Assembly: GCA_963920665.1 (NCBI GenBank)
Contig: OY987272.1
Location: 315,001-379,000, forward strand
Length of the DNA: 64,000 bases
Reading direction: 5' to 3'
Source of the DNA: Straminergon stramineum
Taxonomy: Eukaryota > Streptophyta > Bryopsida > Hypnales > Calliergonaceae
Shown: positions 1-10,659 of the stretch, piece after piece
Position numbering within the stretch: position 1 is the stretch's first letter
How the letters are laid out: each line of letters begins with the position of its first letter
Notes under the pieces: generated by a model
Told to the model about the DNA's origin: nothing
The model's database searches: none
Seen by the model: only the letters and a program-made list of their open reading frames with translations
Position numbers and translations under genes: made by a program

Positions 1-140
1 TTACTTCAAATTTTTTTCAATAATTATAATTATTAAAAAAAATACCATTAATTCACAACATAAACTTTCAAAGTAGGAAATTCTAATCATATTTTTTTTT
101 CCTTTTCTTTAAAATTTAAAATATAATATAGGGGGTCTAA
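1..140. repeat. Truncated copy of a dispersed AT-rich repeat
   Basis: The first 140 bases match, with substitutions and small gaps, the right part of the inverted-repeat element at 20421-21094. Shared blocks include a 'cataaactttcaaagtag' block and a 'tataatataggg' block in the same order (compare about 20915-21055). The copy is cut by the window edge and lacks the outer inverted arm seen at 21063-21094. Family assignment is by eye only. Confidence 0.5.
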
Positions 141-555
141 AATGTTAACACACGTAGTTTCTTATAGACGCTCTCAGTGATCTCCTCAAGCTTTGAGTAA
201 CATGTGCAAAACCCCTCTAATAATTCTAAAATTTGATAGGTATGTAACTTACATGATACAAGATGCAAATATTATAAGAAAAACATTTATAGTGTAAAAA
301 TCTAACTTTAGGAGGAGTCAAAGTGTGTTGTCCTTATCATGCAAGATTAAAAGAAAACTCTCACTTTGAACTTTACAATCTTTCAATATATATTGTCCAA
401 GTTTCAGAATTTTTTTCTACACATTACCATAGAAGTCTAGTACAAATTTGTACGATTCATTTTAAAAAAATTAATTAATTAATTAATTTTCAATGCAATG
501 AAAAGTGGTAGTGTTTCACAACTTGTATCCAAAATGTGTCTCAATCCTTTAGGGG
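141..555. mobile_element. Right end of a TTAA-flanked element (left end not found)
   Basis: The segment ends in CTTTAGGGG followed by TTAA at 556-559. These are the same terminus and flank as at least ten other elements in this window. No matching left end (TTAA-CCCCTAAA) is seen between the window start and this point, so the element begins before the window or its left end has decayed. No coding capacity is visible. Confidence 0.45.
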
Positions 556-559
556 TTAA

Positions 560-984
560 CATAAAAATCTACAAGTATTTGGAAGTTCATAAATTCAGCC
601 CATTATAGGTTGGTTCCCGATTTCTGGTAGCACACGGAATAATTCAAGGAACAACCCTGAAACGGGCTCTTGAAGCCCTAAACTCTCAAGATCTATTCCA
701 AATTGACTTTGTAGGGATCTATTTGAATGACCAATTGGTTGTTCATTGACCAAGTTGTCCATGATGTGTCATTGACCCCCTAATGGCCTACCAACTTTTT
801 GAAAACATTAGTTGTACATGAGTCAATCCACTTTTAATTTTTGTCCATATTGATGGGCTTGAATTTTTGAATAACCATATACAAGTACAAATTACTCTAT
901 CTTGTATGCATGAAATTGATTGTGGAAAATATTGACAATCAAATTTGTAGATTATCCCCTAAATTCTTCATATTTAGATGTTCA
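560..984. other. AT-rich intergenic DNA, nothing recognised
   Basis: No convincing reading frame, RNA gene or paired repeat ends are visible. It lies between a TTAA element terminus and a copy of dispersed repeat B. Confidence 0.5.
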
Positions 985-1440
985 AAACTACTTTGAAATA
1001 CTCATCCCCAAAGCAAGGTCAAAATCTTCATCAATATATATTTTTTAATAAATCCAACTATAGGATCCTTTCGTAACTTGTTCAAGTACATTTTTTTGAA
1101 ATTTTAGAGTGAATATCTCCATTAATTTCAAGTTCAATGTGCCTAAAATTCAAATTTTTGGCTTTCCTAGCCCTTACAAAAGGTGAAGTTTTGTCTTTCA
1201 ACATTTTTAGAAAAAGACATGTATGTCCTACAACTTGTCCATTTTTTGAATATATTGGAAAATGGGTTCAAAACATATGTAAAACATATTAACCAAAAAA
1301 ACTTTCATATTCATTTACAATTTTTTTTTAAAATAGAAAATGTTATTGAATGAAAGATAAAACTAATATGCTAATAACTTTTGGAAGAATTTGAGAATTT
1401 TCTATCCCAATGGTAAGAATATTCTAGTAAATGTTTTTTG
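985..1440 (+). repeat. Dispersed repeat B, copy 1 (partial)
   Basis: This stretch aligns by eye with 60520-61210. Shared blocks include 'atccaaagcaaggYYaaaatc', 'taataaatccaac' and 'tatgtcctayaactt'. The family's right half is also found at 15120-15629, where it ends in a clean TTTAGGGG-TTAA terminus. It is therefore probably a fragment of the larger TTAA-flanked elements. The copy is non-coding. Confidence 0.5.
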
Positions 1441-2056
1441 AAATTCAATGGTTCAAATGTTTTTTGACTAGGCATCAATCTCCAAAAAATAATTAAATTT
1501 TTTATTCCCGTGACTTTTAGAAAAATGGAATTCTTCCTATATCAAGAGATGAAACAAGAAAACTAACTCTCAAAGTACTAACATACTTTCATACCAAGTT
1601 CGATATACAAGTGTCAAATATTTGTTTATTTTATTTATTTTTATAGTGCAAAAGAAGGTTGGGAAACACTAGATTTGATTTACACTATTTCGGCAATGCT
1701 TGGAAACTCAACCAAATTACCACATGGAATAGGTTCAAATAGGAGATCTTCATGACCTATATTCGAAGGGTATCTACTAATAAATGCTACAGTGCCTCGA
1801 TCCCACATCAAATCTCTATCAATATACTCATGCTCATCAATAGTCTAATTAACTTAAATCCTAGTGTTCACAAGAGTTTTCTTTTAATTCCCCCCCCAAA
1901 ACCAATATTGTTCACAATTCTTCAACTTAAATTTTTTTTAATTAATTTGTGCCAAACCTCCTATGAGTGTATGATATTCATCTTCAAATATGAGGGTATA
2001 AAATAGGAAAATCAAACCAACTAGACCCTACAAAATATTCAAATGCGAAACCCAAT
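1441..2056. other. AT-rich intergenic DNA, nothing recognised
   Basis: It contains an 84-codon open frame (1752-2006) rich in Leu, Ile, Phe and Pro, of the kind expected by chance in such sequence. No domain, splice signals or repeat ends are seen. Confidence 0.45.
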
Positions 2057-2260
2057 CCATACCTTAAGTTAGGTTGTTTTGTTTTGATTGTTTGTTACAT
2101 TGAGATCTCTTGAACCATACATCCACCAACTACATTTTTGATACAGTTGGAAAGTCTTCAATAAAGAGGGTTGCATAGAATTTGTTTTATGGCATTCGGA
2201 CCTACAATGCAAAATTTATTGAATTTCAAAATTTTTTTAATCAAAAACTTAGAAAATTAC
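2057..2260 (+). repeat. Dispersed repeat R, copy 1
   Basis: About 200 bp shared with 35493-35670 (same orientation) and 41280-41494 (reverse). All three contain 'ccataccttaagttaggttg' or a near variant, then 'acattgagatctcttg', then a block around 'ttggaaagycytc'. No terminal inverted repeat or coding sequence is evident, so the class is unknown. Confidence 0.6.
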
Positions 2261-2414
2261 TTTAACCTTTATTTAAGGAGATTAAAGAAGGCTTAGCCAT
2301 AACTTTTGACAATTTAATGATTGTGGCAATGGCACATGACACACCAATCATTTATTAAAATCCAAAAGGAAAGCAAGAAGCACAAACACTAGTAGTTAAA
2401 TCAAAAACATTAAT

Positions 2415-2770
2415 TGTACTCAAAGTAGAATTTTGGACTTCATTTAGGAATAGTAGAATAACTTTTTCACAAAACTCTAAACTAGGTTAATGTAGGAAAT
2501 CAAGCCAAATTTCATCTCCAAAAATCAAGTTGAGATTTCAAGACTCTAGAGTTCATAGAAGGATTGGAGGAGACATTTTCTTTTACATTTTCAAACATCA
2601 TCTCTGAATTTTGTCCCCAATTGTTTTTTGGAGGCTCAAAATCACAAATGGTTTTCTGTAGATGAAACTTAACTTGATTTCCTAATTTTTCTTAGTTCAA
2701 AAGTTTTTACAAAAAACTATTCTACAATTATGCCCAAATAAGGTCTAAAGTTCTGCTTTGAATACAATTC
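2415..2770. mobile_element. Foldback (palindromic) element P, copy 1, diverged
   Basis: The left arm (about 2415-2545) is the approximate reverse complement of the right arm (about 2610-2770), with a short spacer. The arms contain the same core as the other two copies at 14276-14577 and 34421-34996: a block like 'tttgaactwagaaaagttg' next to one like 'caaaaattatggacaaa'. The arms here are the most diverged of the three. No protein is encoded. Confidence 0.6.
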
Positions 2771-2871
2771 CTACATTTTGACAATGAGTGGTCAAGCTCT
2801 CATCTTCAAATTGTGCCATATGGGCCCTTCAAGAAATCATGATGGATAATGGATTTCATCTTAAAAACAAC

Positions 2872-2970
2872 CTCTCCACTTTTTCTTTTTCTTTTCTCTT
2901 TGAAACACATGGGCAACTTCCATTGAAAAGCGAAAAGAGTACATGACTTCTTGAATCTTCAATTTCACTA
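2872..2970 (-). repeat. LINE-like 3' tail, copy 1
   Basis: Read on the minus strand, the sequence ends in a block around 'aacttgcccatgtgtttcaaag' (split by variants) and then an A-rich tail (2880-2903). The same block plus a pure A tail occurs at 20568-20760. A conserved 3' end followed by poly(A) is the mark of a non-LTR retrotransposon or a retroposed copy. No reverse transcriptase is visible, so this is a 5'-truncated fragment at most. Confidence 0.4.
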
Positions 2971-3085
2971 CATGTCAATGAAGTAATTCCTTCATTTTGC
3001 CATCAAAATATTTTTGGATGATAGATGATTACATGATAGATTGGTATCTGACTCGATAATGTTTTTGAATATTTTGGATTTCTAC

Positions 3086-4010
3086 CCCCTAAAGGACCAT
3101 TGTCCCTTCAAGGGACAAATGAGATTTTGAGCAGGTACCTATGGTCTCAATTTTTGTCCTGATTTTTTGAAACTTTTTATGAAGATAGAAAAATTGATGA
3201 GCTTTGAAGGAATATAATTTTTTTTTCATTTGGTGCCTGGGAACAAAAATTATGCCCAAATAAGTTGAAAACAAGGGAGAGGGGGTAGCAAAAAAAAGTT
3301 TCAAAAATTTGAATTTTTTCCTTTTTTTCCTTTTTTACCTTATAGATTATATTTTTGTCTACACAAAAAGCTTTGATTCATTCCGTTCGGATTTGTTATG
3401 AGAAAGTTATAGACAATCTTGTTTTTTAGGCAGTTAGAGCATCTTCTTGAAAAAATAACTTATAGGATTCATTTCTGAATGCAATTCTTACAATTTTTCA
3501 AAATAAAAAGGTCCATATCATTTCATTTTCTTTCTAGAAAATTCTCACCATTGGGATTAGTGCATTTTAATTCCATCTTAGAGATATTAATAATTTAGAT
3601 TTTCCTTCTATCTTGTACCTACTTCTACTTAACAATTTTTTCAAGAATAAAAATTAATTTTTTTAGTATTTTCTTTTTTTTCCTAGATTCTCAATTCAAT
3701 TCTCCACCATAAAGATTTAAAGCTCAAAACTTTGTAGTGCAAAAAATTAAAGTGAAGAAGGTTCAAAGTCAAATAACCTAATCCCGCAATGTGTGGAAAA
3801 ACTTGTTTTCTTTACTTTAAATGTAGATATCTTGCAATCTATTTGGTAAAAAATTTTGTAGTTTTTTCCACAAATTTTCATACTATTTAGATATAAGATC
3901 CTATAGTTAGATCTGCAAAAAAAATGATTTTCAAAGCTTTTAAATCTTTGCTCTAAAAATGACAATTTTGAGTGCTTCCTTGTAGAAATATAGCCTTAGT
4001 CTTTTAGGGG
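3086..4010 (+). mobile_element. TTAA-flanked non-autonomous element, group A copy 1 (925 bp)
   Basis: The left end reads CCCCTAAAGGACCATTGTCC. The right end reads AGTCTTTTAGGGG and is followed by TTAA (4011-4014); the left flank has decayed to CTAC. Just inside the left end is a subterminal palindrome (GTCCCTTCAAGGGAC). The interior matches the elements at 9392-10653 and 25633-26546 in order and orientation, e.g. 'ataacttataggattcattt' and 'tctacttctacttaacaatt'. There is no coding capacity; the short open frames are not conserved between copies. Confidence 0.75.
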
Positions 4011-4014
4011 TTAA

Positions 4015-5437
4015 CAAATGCTCCTTACATTTATTCTTCAATACAACTACCTAGTCCTAAATCATATAGAAAATTCAACACTTTATTTTATTTAAATTAA
4101 ATTGAACCTACTATCCAACTATCGTAATATAGAAATTGCCTTGAATTAATGAAAACCCTTCATTTTAGTATAGGCACCAAGTTATATGAAAAATTGGACA
4201 ACTCCTTCATCCAATGAAAGTGTAGTTATCTAGATGCATCTATTCCTAAGAAATAATAGATTTTATCCACCCATATCAAAGAAACTTGTTCTAAAATCTC
4301 ATGTCTACACCCCCTCCATCATAGATTTTTTTCTGAATTCAATTTCACATAACTACACATGCAAACTCTAAACACCAAAGAGTGCTACAAAAGTTCACTC
4401 CCAAGGAGCATATCATGTAATCAACAATTCTTGGCAGCTCTTTTTCTTTTGGTATTAAGTTTCCTTGATCCCTAAACAACCAAGGATATTTGAGCATTGG
4501 TCTTGTTTACTTGACCAGCTCTTGCAACAAGCATAATTCCTCATTTGTGTAACGTAAAAGGTTCAAAACTGCTTGAAAAACTCTGTTTTTTCCCACCGAC
4601 ACATGTCATGACGATATTGACGTGAAGAAAAAAAGACACGAGGATGTGTAGAGACCACCCAAAGAAACTCCTCCATTCTCAAACAATTAACCATAAATAA
4701 TTTCTTCATCAAATTATACCAGATTCAGCAGAAAAAATCATTCAGATGTTTTTGTTGATCACTGACAGTTAGTGAGGTCGACCCTTGAAATTTCTACAAG
4801 TGTAGTTAAAAAACAAACGTGGTGGCCTTATGGTCCTTTACAGGTTAAAGATGTGTGATGATTGCAGATTACGTAGGAAGAAAACACGATGAAGCTCAGT
4901 TCCGACTCAAAAACACTCATGATCACAGTCCCCCTTCCACAACGCAGGTTTCGAGGAAAGCCCGCATGGCTTCCGAAAAGAGTTTCGGTACTGGAACAGA
5001 CGCTGGCCCCAATCCTAACCGATATCAAAAACTCTACAACTCCGAAAAAGAACGAACCGAAAGATGATGGGATCCAAAACACATACTAAACAAGCACACG
5101 TGCAGGCAATGCTGATTGACGTATTGCCGTAAAAAAAGGCAACGGAATCCCAAAATCAACAAACCGTCAGGAAATTGCTTCGGCAGATAGTGGGCACCAG
5201 AAACATCACACTTTCAGACTCAAAAAATCATCAAACAAAGGGTACTCACAAACCAACCAGTTCAAACGAACACCACAGCACATAACAAACAAATGACCCA
5301 CACATTCGACCAGTCTCAAAAAATCTACAAACAAATCACTGTACCACTGTTCTCAGACAATCAGCCAACAGAATTGCTCGGCAAACCAGTCGTCACTTTT
5401 ATATAAAATAAGAGATGCACGCGGAAGTAGCGCCATC
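4015..5437. other. Intergenic DNA downstream of RPL9
   Basis: AT-rich to about 4550, then GC-richer from about 4800 to 5440, where it must hold the 3' UTR and terminator of RPL9 (transcribed leftward, stop at 5438). Several overlapping open frames between 4828 and 5089 on both strands resemble no protein I know. A TTATTTTATA stretch on the minus strand just after the stop (about 5400-5412) could serve for polyadenylation. This is a guess. Confidence 0.4.
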
Positions 5438-6832
5438 TCAATCGGTGCCAATGGTTCCCTTGTCGCTCACGTAAATGCCATCCAAAAACTTCCTGATGTC
5501 TTTCTTCTTCACGTGGCATTTCTGGAAAAACAAACAACAACAGGATCAAACACCGCAATGACAGTCACATCAAAGCAAAAAAATGCACCACTCTCGCTCA
5601 TATCAAACCAACTGCAGAAAGCGCAACCCCCTCACATCACCCCTCGAACCAACACGCAACAACAACCACACCTTTCCAGCCCAAACAAACCCGCGTCAGG
5701 AAAACACCACGGATCCACATACCTGGTTGATGAGGGCGCAAGATCGAGATACAAGCTCGATGTCGTTTCCATCCAAAACCAGCTCGTCCTTGACCTTCTC
5801 CGATCGGGTCACGGTCACACCCTGCAACATCTCCACTCTGCGCACCTGCACAATCCAGTCCAATTACATTCAGACTCCTCCAGGATCAAGGCCGAGGAAA
5901 TAAATACCAAGGCACCACTCCCCGGAACAAGGGAAGGAAGGACTAAGAAATCCTCGCTTGGTAGGTCACAAATAGTGATTGAGACCAGCCCACCAGCGAG
6001 CCCAAGACCAGGGCGTTTGGAAAAGACCAAAGGGCAGGGCAATCCACCCATAGGGTAACTCATCTCCGAACAGTGGAAACAAGCCGACGGACCTGCACCG
6101 TCTTCCTATCCTCCGCTGGGGTGGCTATTGCAGTAATTACAACAGATAATTCAAATCCCGCGAGCACAAGAACCAATGGGAAACTGCACATCCCATGACA
6201 CAAAACTCTCCACCTCACACAGAGACGAAGTGCCCAGACACACAAAACACTAATCCCACTCCAATCGCACCAAGCCCTAACCCTAATCGAAATACCAATT
6301 CACCATGCAGGGTCCGGGAACGCCCGGCAAAAACGTGAGCATCAATCGCACAGCTCCACGCACTCACATGGAACGAAACGCCACACGCTGGAACGCTACC
6401 GACAGCCCGTCCGTCGATACCCGAAACCTCGTGGAGACCCCGAGCGAAACCGAAACGAAAGGGACGTACCTTCTTCTCGCCCAAGAAGTTCCTGATCTCG
6501 ATGTTGTCCTTGTCGGCGCCAATGCTGGCGTTGATGGGGAAATGCGCGTACACGAACCGCATTTTGTATCTGTACCCCTGGGTCACGCCGGTGATGAGGT
6601 TGTTCACGTGGCTGATGGCGGTGCGGATGGCGGCCATCGTCTTGCGGGTGCCGAACCAGGCATCGACCTTGAGCTTGCGGCCTTCCTCTTGCAGCTGGAA
6701 GTCGAGGTTGAGGTGCTTGAAGTTGCGAGTGAGCACGCCCCGGGGGCCAGTAACCCTAATCTGCTTGGCCTTGATTTCCACCTTCACGCCCTCGGGCAGG
6801 TCCATCGTCTTCGTCGCCAAGATGGTCTTCAT
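5438..6832 (-). CDS. RPL9: 60S ribosomal protein L9 (uL6 family), cytosolic
   Basis: Structural protein of the large cytosolic ribosomal subunit; its family (uL6, bacterial L6) binds 28S rRNA near the factor-binding stalk base. There are three coding exons on the minus strand: 6832-6470, 5845-5723 and 5521-5438. The two introns (624 and 201 nt) are both phase 0 with GT-AG ends. The predicted protein has 189 residues, close to the roughly 190-194 usual in plants. It starts [15 protein letters not shown], has the conserved block around residues 59-90 ([14 protein letters not shown], then a [10 protein letters not shown] stretch) and ends in [11 protein letters not shown] chose the ATG at 6832 because it matches the family start, although the frame stays open upstream to an ATG at 7039. 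The first intron carries a telomere-like box (6274-6286), a motif often linked to translation genes. The long frames on the opposite strand are shadows of this gene. Confidence 0.97.
6274..6286 (-). promoter_or_regulatory. Telo-box in RPL9 intron 1
   Basis: GCCCTAACCCTAA on the plus strand, which is TTAGGGTTAGGGC in the sense of RPL9. Telo-boxes near the start of plant ribosomal-protein genes are established regulatory motifs that act with other sites in meristematic expression. Here the motif is inside the first intron, about 550 nt downstream of the ATG, so any function is inferred. Confidence 0.4.
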
Positions 6833-7097
6833 GGTGCCTGCCGGACGAGCGAGCAAGCGAGCGTGCGGAGGGGATGGAGGAGGCAGCCGCAGCGATGGCA
6901 GCACAGCAGATGCTCGAAAGCAAAGAGGGCTACCTTCGTCGGCCGCCGCTGTCTTGAGCCCCCCGCGCGGGTCGGGTCTCGCAGTCGCGGGCGGGTCCCG
7001 CAAAATCCCGGCACCCGTCCGGGGTTCGCTAAAGGGCAAAGGGCTGGAGCTTCAATCCGTCCAAGCTTAACTTATTACCGTAACTTAGAGGGGGACC
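6833..7097 (-). promoter_or_regulatory. RPL9 promoter and 5' UTR (GC-rich, 265 bp)
   Basis: The GC-rich stretch between the RPL9 start codon and the TTAA element at 7102 must hold the transcription start unless that lies inside the element. In the RPL9 sense, a donor-like AAG|GTAGCC (near 6950) and an acceptor-like pyrimidine tract ending in CGGCAG (6838) would permit a short 5'-UTR intron. No TATA box is obvious. The frame is open from 7039 to the start codon, giving a 69-residue Arg/Ala/Pro-rich extension that I regard as untranslated. Confidence 0.5.
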
Positions 7098-7101
7098 TTA
7101 A

Positions 7102-7323
7102 CCCCTAAATGACGCGGCGGACGATTATTGTCCGATGAATGACAAGGAATTCTCCTCTCTAGGACAGAATTGCAACTATTCATCCTCGGAACTAGGGGTG
7201 GAAAGGGAAGATCTTCTACAATAGTTTGACTCCTAGTGAATATTTTTGGTTTTTCTAAAGTGGACGATGTCACATGGTTCCAAAATGGCTGATTTCCACG
7301 GTCACCAACCCGGTGTTCAACGA
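7102..7323 (+). mobile_element. TTAA-flanked short element, group D copy 1 (0.22 kb)
   Basis: It starts CCCCTAAATGACG after TTAA (7098-7101) and ends before TTAA at 7324-7327, though the right terminus is decayed. It matches 37320-37538 and 59125-59351 along its whole length: 'gtccgatgaatgacaa', 'taggacag', 'agatcttctayartagtttg', 'gatttccacggtcacca'. It is non-coding. It abuts the RPL9 promoter, 270 bp from the start codon. Confidence 0.75.
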
Positions 7324-7329
7324 TTAATC

Positions 7330-9387
7330 CCTCACCAGGCTAATCCCCTAAACGAGAATCTAAATTCAATTATCCCTTTGATTCTTTGAGGCCAATCTAG
7401 GTTGTTTCTCAATCTTTGATCTCCAATCCAAATTCATAGACCAATCAAATTATTCTTTGTTTTGGGGTCATGGTTAGGTCTCTGATAGGGTTAGTTAAAA
7501 TATGTACTAGTTCAAGTTTGTCATTTGCAAATTTTCCTTTGTATGTATTATAATGATTTCTCTAAAAAAAATACATTTAGACTTCCTACGTGGCCTTCAA
7601 TTCTTAGATTTATTACATCCATTTTCATGGTCAAAAGTTCCTATAGGCTCATGATGAGGTCCCTCCGCCTTTACACATTTGGGTAAGAAATACAAAGCAC
7701 CAACAAAAAAGTTGCCATTCATCTCTCAAGTACATTCTATTTCAAAGTTATTTGTTTGCCCTTGATTTATCTTGTGATTCAAATGAGAAAGATTTCATCA
7801 TTTTAGGCTCACAAACTAGCATCATTGCAAACCAAGTGAAGTTTTTTTGAAGTTCAAATTTGTGTTCCTTGGCCCACATTTTGTTCGTTAATTAATTGGA
7901 CCCCCATGTATAGAAGTTCCAAAGTTTTAATAATATCCAATTTCTAATGAAGACCAATTTGACAACTATATTGAAAAGTTGGGTTTTTTTTCAAAATAAT
8001 CCACATTCCTTCCTCAAGTCATAGAATTTCCAAAAAAATTAAGGAAATTCAAAATTGTCAAGAATCATAGAAAGGAAAGTGAAGAAAATTCAAATGAAAT
8101 GGTAAATTACCAACTTCATCAAATGTGAGAACAATGAAAAACTACATACCATTGCATAATTTGGATTTTAACGCGTGAAGCTTGGAATTGCAATCATTCA
8201 TTGAATGTTTAGAAAGACTCATAGAGTTTTGTCATGCAAAATGGAACAATTGCAAACACAAACTCAAATGTTCAACACAAGAAAAATCCTTATGATTGAA
8301 TTCAAATTACATCCATGAACCCACATGAGTTTGTTGTAGTCTTACTCCAATACACAAGAGAGGAGGCCCATCAAAATATCTTCATGAAGAACTTTGTGGC
8401 CCCAAGTTCAATTGTCAATTAGAAGTTACTATTAGTTCTTATGCCAAGATAAAAGCTTTAATTTTAATTTAGTGTTTCTTAAGATTTAAAATAACTAGAA
8501 CGTCAAACCCACTTCATATTCTTATCCTTAAGTGCCTCAAGGTGGTTTATCATTTGTGGCCAAAATCAAATCCAAGATGCAAATACATTTGAGCTTCTCG
8601 AGTTGTTACAAGATTCCTCAACTTGGTTTGGAAAGTGTCCCCCAAATGAAATTTTTTTAGATGAAGATTATCAAAAGCTTCCCCCTCCTATAATCCAAAA
8701 AGAAATATGGCCTCCTCAGTTGAAGCAATTGAGTCCAAATTTTGAGATGACCATAGAAGGGGGAATTCCAAACTTGATAAACCATATCTTTATAGGTTTT
8801 GCACACCAATTTTGTGGTTCGGTAAACCACTTAGAAGTAAAGAGTTACATTGCCTCATTTTTTTACATAATTTTTTATGAAAGGTGGAAATATCATTGTT
8901 CTTGGGCATGTCCTAAATACAATCAAATACTAGTTATATTGATCTGGATTTGGTTCTCCATTTGCCATAAAATATTCATTTCTTTACCAAGAATCCTTCA
9001 AATTTGGTTTCATTTTGTTATTGGGGTACAAAATTGGGCACTTTGTGTCAAATACAAGATATTCACAATTCTCAAACAAAATAAAATTCATGAAAAAGAA
9101 AGTCTCCAAAATCAAAAAGATGTAACTCTCTTTGTATGGATCATAAAAATTCTAATTTAACATTACCATCAAATACTAAAGGGAGATATTTTTCTCTCTC
9201 ATGAAGAAGTTTTTTGATCAAATTTTAGTAACCACTATTCTTCTTTTAGGTCAAAATCAACATGTTTGGTTGGTTTTTTAGGAGCCCTATTAGGATTGGT
9301 TATATCATAAAAGCTTTATTTTTTTGTATATACCAAAAGGTGTGCAACTAGGCAAGTATTATTGGTTCTTTTAAAGGATCTATCAAT
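7330..9387. other. AT-rich intergenic DNA with one unusually long open frame
   Basis: No paired repeat ends or known protein are recognised. The plus strand from 8603 to 9160 is open for 185 codons beginning MLQDSSTWFGKCPPNE. It is rich in Trp, Ile, Phe and Lys with hydrophobic stretches in its second half. That is long for random sequence of this AT content, but there is no recognisable motif, no GC rise and no splice context. It could be a chance frame or a remnant of a mobile-element gene. Confidence 0.3.
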
Positions 9388-9391
9388 TTAA

Positions 9392-10653
9392 CTCCTAAAG
9401 GACCATATGTTCCTTGGAGGGACAACTTGGATGTCCGGTACCCGTAGTTTCAATTTTTGTTATGATGTTTTGAAACCTTTTTTAATGATAGGAAAACTAT
9501 CTCTTCTTTGGGGAATATTTGTTGTGTTTCAATTGTTGTCCGGGATCAAAAGTTATGCCTTGAAACAAAAGACTGGATGCTCAAAATTGGGGAGACCGGA
9601 CAATCAAAAAACTCCCAAATTTGAATTTTAATAAAAAAAATATGTTTTTTTCTTGTACATCATATTTTTGTCTACATGGAAAGCTTTGATGCATTTCATT
9701 TGGATAAGTGATGTGAAAGTTATATTCAATCTTGTTTGGAGGTAATCTCAACATCTTCTTGAAAAAATAACTTGTAGGATTTATTTTTTAATGCAACTTT
9801 TATATTTTTTCAAAAAGAAAAGTTCCATATGGTTGATTTTGCTTGATAGAACAATCTAGCCATTGGAATTAGTGAAAATTGATCCCATATTAGAGATATT
9901 AATCATTTATATTTTCCCTCCATCTTATACCTACTTCTACTTAACAATTTCATTAAGAGAAATTTGAGGGCATGAAGAGGTCACAGGTTATTTTGAGTTC
10001 CCAAGGTGTAGGAACTCACTACATTAGCAATATGACGTGGCACAAACATTGCCACATTAGAAAATAATATTACTTTAAATTATTTTCAATTATGATTTTT
10101 TTAATTCCATTTAAAGTTTATTAATACTCTTCATAATTTGTTTGGAAAAAAATTTTAATTTAATTTTTCCAAAAATTCGAAAATTCAACCTAGTATAGAC
10201 TAGTTCCCAATTTCTAGCAACACAGGGAACAATATAGGGAATGACCTTGAAATGGGCTCTTAAAGCCCTCAGTTCCCCCCTAATGTTTAAAGAATGAAAA
10301 TTAAGTTTTTTTTTCTTGATTTTTTTTCCTAGACTCTTAGCCCAATTTCCTACCATGAAGATTTAAACCTCAAAAATTTGTAGTGCCAAAAATTTAAGTT
10401 AAGAAGGTTCAAAGTCAAGTAATTTTGTCCCACAACTTGCAAAAAAAACTTCTTTTTTTTTCACTTGAAATGCAAAGATCTTGCAATCTATATAGTCAAA
10501 ATTTCTGAAATTTATTCCTCACATTCTCATATTAGTTAGGTGTAAGATCCTATGATTAGATGTGTAAAAAAATTCAAATTTTTTTGCTCATTGCAAAAGA
10601 ATTGGCAATTTTGAGTGTTTTTTTGGCTAGAAAAGACCTTGGTCCTCTAGGGG
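9392..10653 (+). mobile_element. TTAA-flanked non-autonomous element, group A copy 2 (1262 bp)
   Basis: TTAA (9388-9391), then CTCCTAAAGGACCATATG. The right end CCTTGGTCCTCTAGGGG is followed by TTAA (10654-10657). The interior is collinear with 3086-4010 and 25633-26546, but about 340 bp longer. The extra sequence lies around 9970-10300, where a block containing 'gaggtcacaggttattttgag' variants has no counterpart in the other copies, so it is probably a nested insertion. No protein is encoded. Confidence 0.78.
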
Positions 10654-10659
10654 TTAAGC

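Noticed and set aside
4828..5089. Overlapping frames on both strands downstream of RPL9
   Set aside because: All are under 85 codons, none is conserved or recognised, and they lie where the RPL9 3' end is expected.
5513..6058. 181-codon plus-strand open frame
   Set aside because: Overlaps RPL9 exon 2 and both introns on the opposite strand; no homology recognised.
6305..7108. 267-codon plus-strand open frame
   Set aside because: It is antisense to RPL9 exon 1 and its GC-rich leader. The minus-strand frame matches a conserved ribosomal protein, so this one is a codon-bias shadow.
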